NCBI GenBank assembly: GCA_922989275.2
Contig: OV277861.1
Span: 52,739,623-52,803,622, forward strand
Source: Gari tellinella
Taxonomy: Eukaryota > Mollusca > Bivalvia > Cardiida > Psammobiidae
Length of the DNA stretch: 64,000 bases
Direction of reading: 5' to 3'
How positions within the stretch are numbered: position 1 is the stretch's first letter; each line of letters starts with the position of its first letter. Shown one piece after another: positions 45,301 to 54,300 of this stretch. The notes beneath the pieces are model-generated. The model worked only from the letters and a program-made list of their open reading frames with translations, was not told the DNA's origin and did not search any database. The position numbers were made by a program, and so were the translations under genes.

Positions 45301-48300
45301 CCATCTTATCCTGTCTGGTGACATCTCTTTGGAATCGTCTTTTCAAGACGATTTCAAAGAGATGTCACAAGACAGGGTTAGATGGAGAAATCAGTAATAA
45401 TTGAGAATTTTAGAATCTGACTTACAACAATATTTGTCATACAAACTTTAGTAAGACAAGCTCCTAGGTCGAGATAAGAGTGAGTTAACATTAATCCGAG
45501 TGGAAAACAGGAGACTTATAAGGAGCCACATTGCAGAGTGGCTGACCAGTCAGGGCTCTAGATAAGAAGGAATAAACTGAACATTTTCTCACTCATTTCA
45601 GCACCAAATCCTATGGTGTTACTACTCATTAGAATTGTCTCGGAGACGATTCTAATGAGTATGACAACATAGGATTTAGTGCAGAAACAAGAGCCGCATG
45701 CGGCCCTAAATCGCTCACCTGGTACCCATGGTAACGGTCATGGTAATGAACCAGTAATGGTAAAGTTTTCACAATAAGCCATCATTGGTAAATGCATCCC
45801 CACCCTCTGGCGGCCATGTTTGAGCTAGGAAGATTATTTGAAGAAAACTGGCAAAGGGTCACCCATGAATCATTATTTGTGTAAAAATATTCTTAAATCA
45901 GACCAATAATTTCAGAGAAAAAGATTTTTAAAGATTTTCTATACAGAAATATAAGGAAAACTTGCCCCACCCACTGGCGGCCATGATTTTAAAGATAACA
46001 AAATGATTTTAAGAAATCTGGTAGAGAGTCATGAATGGATCATTTGTGTAAAATTATTTTCAATTTGGACCAGTAGTTTCACAGAAGAAGATTTTTAAAG
46101 TTTTTACTATACAGTAACATAAGGAAAATTTGCCCCACCCACTGGCGGCCATGTTTTTTTAGATATCAAAATTATTTTTAGAAATCTGGTAGAGGGTCAC
46201 CCATGGATCATTTGTGTAAAATTACATTCAAATCGGACCAGCGGTATCAGACAAGAAGATTTTTAAAGTTTTCACTATATAGCCATATAAGGAAAATCTG
46301 CCCCACCCACTAGCGGCCATGTTTTTTTAGATAGGAAAATTATTTAAAAAAAAAATCTGATAGAGGGTCACCAATGGCACATTTGGGTAAAATTATTTTC
46401 AATTCCGACCGGTAGTTTTTGACAAGAAGACTTTTAAAGTTTTTTCAATTGGTTGCCATGGCAACCACAATTTCAATTGGATGACCTATATTTGAAGAAA
46501 TCTGAGAGAGTACCCTACAAGGAACAATCCTATGAAGTTTTGAAGAAACTGGCCCAGTGGTTCCCAAGAAGAAGATCTTTAACGAAAAAGTTTGACGACG
46601 GACTGACGGACGGACGGACGTGCCACCGAAGTGGGTTAGAGGGCCTTTTCTTTTGTTATTTTCTTTTGTTTGAATAACGGGCCACGGCCCCTTATTCTAT
46701 TGTTACGGAATGAACTCTATTGTCTTCTTTTGTTATGTTTACCGTTATCTGGCCAGAAAAGGCCCTCTAACCCATTTCGGTGGTGCGGAAAGACTAACGA
46801 CGACGGACACATGGCGATCACAATAGCTCACCTTAGCACTTCGTGCCAGGTGAGCTAAAAAAGATTTTGGTCTTTGAAATACTCCCATTATCTGGCACTC
46901 TGTGACCTGGCTCCAAAATGAATATAATGGATATAAGTTTGTTTTTTCTTCTCTCATAATCATGTTTATTGGGGGTATAATTATGTCTTCTGTTCCACTG
47001 TAAGTATATTTTACCTTCCAGCTGCTTCCTCTTTATTGGCAGCCCCTATATTGAAGGCAATCTTGACCCCATCTGCCCCAGTGAGGGACGGGGAGCTGGC
47101 TGAAGCCCTGTTGGGACTAGAGTGGAGATGAGGGCTGCTGGCCCTTCTGGGGCTTCCTTGAGGACTGCAATAGAGAAAGGATCACATGGCTACTTATTAA
47201 ATTATACAGATATATAGGATATGACGCAAGGTGTCATTTGAGGTAAAATTTTATGGTTTTGAATACAGGTGCCAGATTAAAGCATGATGAAAGTAAAGCA
47301 GAAAGCTCCTTTAGGAGCTTTCTGCTTAACTTTCATCTAGCTTTGAGCAGTACCCTGCTGTAAACACAGTTGGATATATTTGATTTGATTTGTTACGATT
47401 TTACGTCGCTTTTTAACAGTACATCAGGGGTGTAAAATTTTCAAAATTGTTACTCGCCCTGCTAGGTGATATTGACATTTTGCTCATTAGTTTCTGTTGT
47501 AAATTATCAGAAAATCTGCTCGCCCTGATAAAATGTTACTAGCCATGGCGAGCGGGCGAGTGGAATTTTACACCCCTGTACATGTATTTCAGTAATATCC
47601 CGACGTCCAGCTAATTACAGGTAGAGGAAGACCCCAGAAGCCCTTTATGCACTGTTTCATACATAATAGATAACTGGGTAGAACCACCGACCTTCGGCAA
47701 GTCAGCTGGAAGGCTTCCCCACATGAAAATTCCGAATGACCCTACTGGGATTGGAACTCATAGCGATGAGGAGCTTAGTGGTGTAAGTCACAGTGACTAT
47801 ACAACTAGGCCACGGAGGCCTCCACACAGTTGGATATAAGCACTATTTAACTACTGCCCATGAAGGAATGGGTTAAACTTATAAACAAACAATTGTTCCA
47901 GTCTAGCATAGTCAGAAAAGAGGGAGACAACTCTTACCTTAGTCTGCCAGGGGAGGAAAATCTTGGGCTCACACTACCATCTTTACGATGTATCACTGTG
48001 AGATTAGAGTCATCCTGCTCACTCTCATCGGTACCGATGTGTCTGACTAGGGGTGAATCTGGCGGAGACACTGATGGACGCTCAATGGAAGCCTCTTTCC
48101 TAAGCTGGCCTGTGGAAGAAAAAAAACAGAAAAACATTCAGTTAAACCATTAAACTTAACCCTATCCCCCAACAAAACCTCTAAATGACCTTGCCCTTTG
48201 TTGAACATAAGCCAAATTTAACTGAGCTCAAGATCTGTTTGAGGTGAGTACAAATACAGTTAAACCTCTCTATTACAACCACTAAATTTTGTTAATTATT

Positions 48301-51300
48301 GGGTGTTTTAGACAGGTGACTGCTAAAGCAAGGTGACAGTGAAACAGAAAGCTCCTTTAGGAGCTTTCTGTTTCACTGTCATCTTGCTTTAAGCTGTCTC
48401 CTGTTTTTATACAATCAATATGCCATCGTTTTAGTGGTCATAATAGAGAGGTTTTACTGTACCAAATATAGAGTGTGTATCACAAGTTATGGCCAACTTT
48501 AAGATTTCGGAGCCGGAGTGATGACAATAGCTCATAGTTTCTTCGAGTACCATATAAATAACTCAAATGAGGAAAGTTTCATTGCATGGCAGAATTCTGT
48601 TCATTTATCGACCAATTCTCTCAAAGGTCAAACAGTTTTGATCCTGATGAAACACTATTACTTGATAACACATCTGAATCCAAACATTGTGCATGATTGT
48701 GTGTAGAGTTTATCATTTGGCAGGTCTTTTTCCAGTGTATCCACGGGTTCAGTAAACGGACCCAATGGGAAATGGTAAAAAATATTCCCAATTAAAAAAA
48801 AATTTTTTTTTTTTTTTTTTTCCAATGAAATACAGGTTGTTACTGATAACTCAGATTGAAATAAAAACTAATAAAACAAGTGGAAAAAACTACTACATGA
48901 CATTTTTTGGCCATTTAGCTTCAATATATGATAAATCAGTTCTAGAAACTCTTCCCAAAGCATGATTTTTTCCGCCCCGAATTTCCCAAATCAGACATTG
49001 CAGTTTTTCCCAAAATGGCCAGAAAAAGGCCTGTTTAACTCTTTGAACCCTAGTCCCGCATATAGGCGTCCTTTTCAAACAGTGTACATGTGAATAGTAC
49101 ACTTGTCCTGTGCAAACAGTGAAGACCCAGATCAGAGGGCTCCGAAAGGAGCCCTCTGATCAGGGTCTTCACTGTTTGTCATAATGCCAAAAATGGACAA
49201 AAACAACCCTTAAAAGCCAGAAATGGACTAGACTAAAATTGAAACTGGAATTGTCCATTGAAAGTTTCAGGGAGGAAAGAGTTAATGAAAACTTTTTACT
49301 TACCTCTCCTTGTAGCCAGGGGACTGCTGGGTGGGGTAACATACTGCAGAGATGATGCAGAGTGTTCAGGGGTGAGTGAGCTGTGAGGGGAAAATGACTG
49401 GCGAGGGCTGGCACTTCTTCCTGAAGGGGACCACGATCTTGAGTTTCCTGAAGTAAACAAACGTAGAAAAGGGCTCTAGATAAGTGTGTACTACCACTAA
49501 TTTCAAGTTTTTTCCTCCATCAAACCTTATGTTGTGACTACTCACTATAATCATTGCAAAGAGATGATTCTATTGAGTATTCACGTCATAGTTTGGCGGC
49601 ATAAGGATTTTAGCTTTTGAAAAATTCCTCTTATCTGGATCTGGATCTGAACTGTTGGCCTTTTAGATTATGTTGCAGTAAGTTAATAAGACTAAAGAAG
49701 ATCAAATAAGTTTTAGAATTTTAGCAGATAACCTTTTATTTTTCATCATTATCAGTTACTAAAGAGTTGAAAAGTTTAACCCTCTCAATGTTGGACACCA
49801 ATATGTGTATATTTTGCAAACAGTGTAGACCCTGATCAGAGGGCCCTGATCAGGATCTGCAGTTTGTTTTATTTTTGTCCTTCTGAATTATATTTCTAAC
49901 AAGCGGCCCAAGCAGCCTTAAAAGGCTCACCTGGAAAGCACCATGGGCGGGGTCACTTATTTCCCCAAGGAAAATAATTTGTTCAAACTTTACAGGGGAG
50001 CTGCGGAATATGCTTTTTGATTTTAGACAAAAATTGTTTTGAAGTTTTCATTGAAAAATCTTTTTTTTTAGTTTCTGTGACCTTGATATGCAACAGTTTG
50101 ATACAAATTTCAGCAATATTGGCAAAGGACCTCTAGAAGTGTAACCATACCAAATATCAAATCTCTGGCCATATTAGTTTCAGAGAAGAAAATATTTGAA
50201 GAATTCACTATATAACACTTTGTAAAACTGTGACACCCAGGGCGGGTCGTTTTTGACCAAAGAAACAATCTTGATAGAGGACCTGTAGATGATGCTTTAA
50301 GCCAAATATCTAAGCTCAGGGTACTGTGTTTTCAGACAAGAAGATTTTAAGTTTTCATTAAAACTATCTAGTTTTAGCTCCTGTGATCTAGTTCTGTAAT
50401 TGACTCGAAGTCTGCAACTATTTGAATAACTTTGAAAGAGGACCATATAAGTTTGGTAAAAATCCAAATGCATTTAGCTTTTTACACGAAGATGTTTTAA
50501 GAAAATGTTGGCGAACAAACGCATGAACGATGATCGACACATGACAATAAAAATAGCTCACCTGACAACTATGTGCCAGGTGAGCTAAAACAGCCCTCAA
50601 ATCAACATCTGGGTCCAAGGTTATAAAGCATTTGAGCTGAGTCTGAGTGTGTTCTTAAGCATTTTATTGGTCAGATTTGAGTCTAGGCTCAAATCTGACC
50701 AATCAAATGCTTGAGAACAACTTTAGACTCAACTTAAAAGCTTTATAACCTTGGACCCAACTGGTCAGTTTGTAAAGTGAATAATCAATATGAAAAATTC
50801 AGCATTGAAAGAGATAACACCAGTATGACTGTAGAGTTATTGCCCCTTATTACCTACCTTGGCTGGCATCATACATCTGAGGGCTTGAACTCCTAGATAG
50901 GGATTTCTTGGGTGACCCTGGCGGTGAAGGAACTGGGGTGGGGCCATTCCCATTGGCCTGGCTCTCACCTGCAAAACATTTATACTACATAACTGATGGT
51001 TCAACTTAACAAGAGCACTGCATGAGGGTACCAACACTTTTCTGTTTGTGAGGATTAGTGGAAAATACAGTAAAATTAGGTCAAATGTCAAGATAAATTG
51101 GTAAATTGATTCAGTATGTCCAGATAGATAGGAATTGTCAATATGAACAAGCATACCAAAAATAAAGGTTTTAGATGACAAATTGATGAAGTTAAGCGGC
51201 TTATGCCCAACATTAAGATTTCATACAACAATGACACTAGTGATGACAATGTCTCGGGATTATTTCCCCCCGAAAAAATAGACAAGCTAACAAAATATAT

Positions 51301-54300
51301 TGAAATTACTGAGGTTTTAAATACAATAAATTTAAGATACACTGAAATATTGACTCCAGTTAGTTATGAAATGGAATTTGGCAGAATTTGATGTCTCGTA
51401 TTAACAAAGAATAAAAATCATAATTAAGGGAGTACGAGCTTCCTTTTTTTATTTCAAAATATTTCTAGTCAACAAATCTTAGGATTGAGATAAAAAATAT
51501 CCTTTTTTATGTTGTAAACTGCTACATTTTCAGCCTAGCAATTATATCTATACATTCAGAAGGTCAATCAGACAGACTAAGTCTAACAGCTCCTAGACCT
51601 GGGCCTGTTGTTATAAAATTTAAAACGAACTCTGTGCTATATAAAAAAATGTTTGCTGATGTGTTATGAGCTGAGAAAAATTGTGATTTTGAGCACAGAG
51701 TTCATTTTAAGTTTTACAACCTCGGAGCCTGGTTCCATGCAAGGGTTTGAGTTGAGTCTGAAATGGTTCTCAATCAATTGATTAGTCAGATTTGAGCACA
51801 GATTCAAATCTGACCACAATCAAATGCTTGAGAAGAAACTCAGACTCAACTCAAATGGTTTATAAGCACAGAGCTCCAGATAAGGGGGGTATTTCAAAAA
51901 TAAAAATCTTTATTTCTGCTTTAAACCCTATGGTGTCACTATTCATTAGAATCGTCTCGAAGAGACGATTCTAATGAGTAGTGACACCATAGGATTTGAT
52001 GCTAAAATAAGTGAGAAAATGTTGGATTTGTGCAGTTTACTCCCTCTTATCTGGGGCCCTGATAGCACTGAGCCTGTTCTAAGTAAAGTAATAATGGTAT
52101 GGTGAAAAAGGTGATAAATGCTTAGGTTTAGTCTGCCATAGTATTATACCAGGAAATATACATCATTGAACAAAACTTTCCTAAGCTTTAACAAAGACCA
52201 GAGAATGACCTTGACCTTTACAACAAGAATGATATGCAATAAGATGTTTATATCATATTACAGGCCAAAGAAGCAGAGTCCATTGAAAACTAACTGAAGA
52301 AATACAGCACATTCTTGAATCAGTGCCAGAAACTTTAACTGAAGCTTGCAGGCAAGTGATGAAACTGCGATTAGCTCAATGCAAACAGTTTGCTGAGTTT
52401 GGATACTGGGGCCCGTTTCATAAAACTTTGTACGACGAAAATGGTCGTAAGTCAAAACTTTAAAATACATTTGATATCTGATTTCCTGTCTTGTGACATC
52501 TCTTTGGAATCGTCTTTTCAAGACGATTCCAAAGAGATGTCACTGGACATGATTAGATGGAGAAATAAATAATTGAGACTTTTAAAATCTGACTTACGAC
52601 AACATTTGTCGTAAGAAAAATTATGAAACGGGCCCCAGATGTGTCACATTACTGTTTGACACTCTGATTCTATTTTGAAAAGAAATTTTAGAAAATTTGG
52701 ATTTTAGAATGATTGCAGATAACAATATAACATAGCGATCAAAGAGTTAATCAAGACCAATAAATGACCTTGACCTTGAGGCAAGGGTTATTTATGGTTG
52801 AAAGAGTTCGAAGAAAAAATGGAATAATTTGTTTAAAGAAAATATGAACTATCTATTACTGTTATTGCATAATTATGTCATTGCTAATACCGCCAGTCAT
52901 CTGGAAAAAGTTATGCTAAACCCATTACTCGTAGATACTCGTTTTTACACATTTCATTTATTCCTGCACACAAGAAAATAGTTCTAATCTATATAGTTAC
53001 GAATATGTATAAGATATATGTTCTATATTCTAGCAGATAGTAACTTAAAGCAGGCTGAAAGTAAAATGGAATATACCATAAGGTGCATTCTGCTTTACTT
53101 TCAACGTGCTTTAAGTGGTTGCCTGTTTTCAAGACTATTAACAGGCTATGGTCATAATGGAGTAAAAGGTTAAATTCCAATGCAGGCAAGACAATAAATA
53201 GATACAAATAAAGAATCCTTGAAATGATAAAAGGAGATGAAAGTTTGACAACACTAGTGCAAACATCTACAACTTACTAGAAGGTTCACAATATAGGGCA
53301 AAACGTATTACAAAATATCCATCCTATTGGCTACAGTCTTCTAAATATGGGAAACAAAACTTAACATTTTTATCATTTTCTTCATAATACAGTCAAACTT
53401 TGATATCTTGAACTCGTTTGACTAGAACTATCCGATAGTTCCGACATATTATGAACTGCATTTTTTCATACTCGGTTAAGTCGAACACACCCATATTTCA
53501 AAGTTAAAACGTGGCTTAGCCACATTTTAACTTTTAAATATAGGTATGTTCGACAAAACCGACAATGAGATATCGAAGTTCGACTTTATTGTGACTACTC
53601 ATTAGAGTCATCTTGAAGAGATAGCTCACAGGTCTGGTGGAATATGTTGTGAATACTTGTAATAGCTTAATACAGGCTGAAAGTAAAGCAAAATGCGCCT
53701 TAAGGTGTATTCTGCTTTACTTTCAACCTACTTTTAGTGACAACCTGTATTCAAAACTAAAACAGGCTATAGTGTAAAAAGTAGTTACAGCTTAGAGCTT
53801 CAAGAAGACACAATACATAAAAATGGTGGAAATAAGTATAATTGAAGTTTACTTCATCAGCATGGCTCTAGGTATGGTATTTCAAAAATGTATCTTCTTT
53901 CTGCATTAAACCCTATTTTGTTACCACTCGTTAGAATCGTCTCAAAAAGACGATTCTTAGTAATGAGTAGTAACAAAATAGAATTTGGTGCTGAAATGAG
54001 TGAGAAAATGTTGGCTTTGTTTATATTACTCCCTCTTATTGAGAGCTCTGGCTAATGTATGATTTCAGAGAACAAACTACAGTGGAGAAGACATTATTCT
54101 TTTACTTTTTTAACATAAGTGAACAAATCAAAATGCAATAAAATTGAGAAAATTATAGCTTTTTGAAAATGTTGTTGACTTATTGAAATCTGAGTGGTTA
54201 ATAGTTTGGAGCCAGATCAGACGCCAGGTTCCCGTTGTCTGATCTGCGACACTTAACTCAAAGTATGGGGGAAAAAGGTTTACAACATAAATACAGTAGA

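Larger units (their letters stand above)
45551..46902. mobile_element. B-type element split by an I-type element
   Basis: CAGGGCTCTAGATAAG to CATTATCTGGCACTCTG. The core lies at 45608-45673. The I-type inserts after GTGCAGAAA. Confidence 0.75.

Noticed and set aside
46453..46677. 74-codon plus-strand ORF ([11 protein letters not shown]...) as a gene
   Set aside because: It is the translated end of an I-type element, including its GACGGACGGACGG tail.
47379..47823. LTR or DNA transposon interpretation of this insert
   Set aside because: The tRNA-like start, AAATC-repeat tail and 15-bp target duplication fit a SINE better.
51203..51391. 63-codon plus-strand ORF as a gene
   Set aside because: It is short, has a stop just upstream and no splice sites or recognisable motif. 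It lies in AT-rich intronic sequence.
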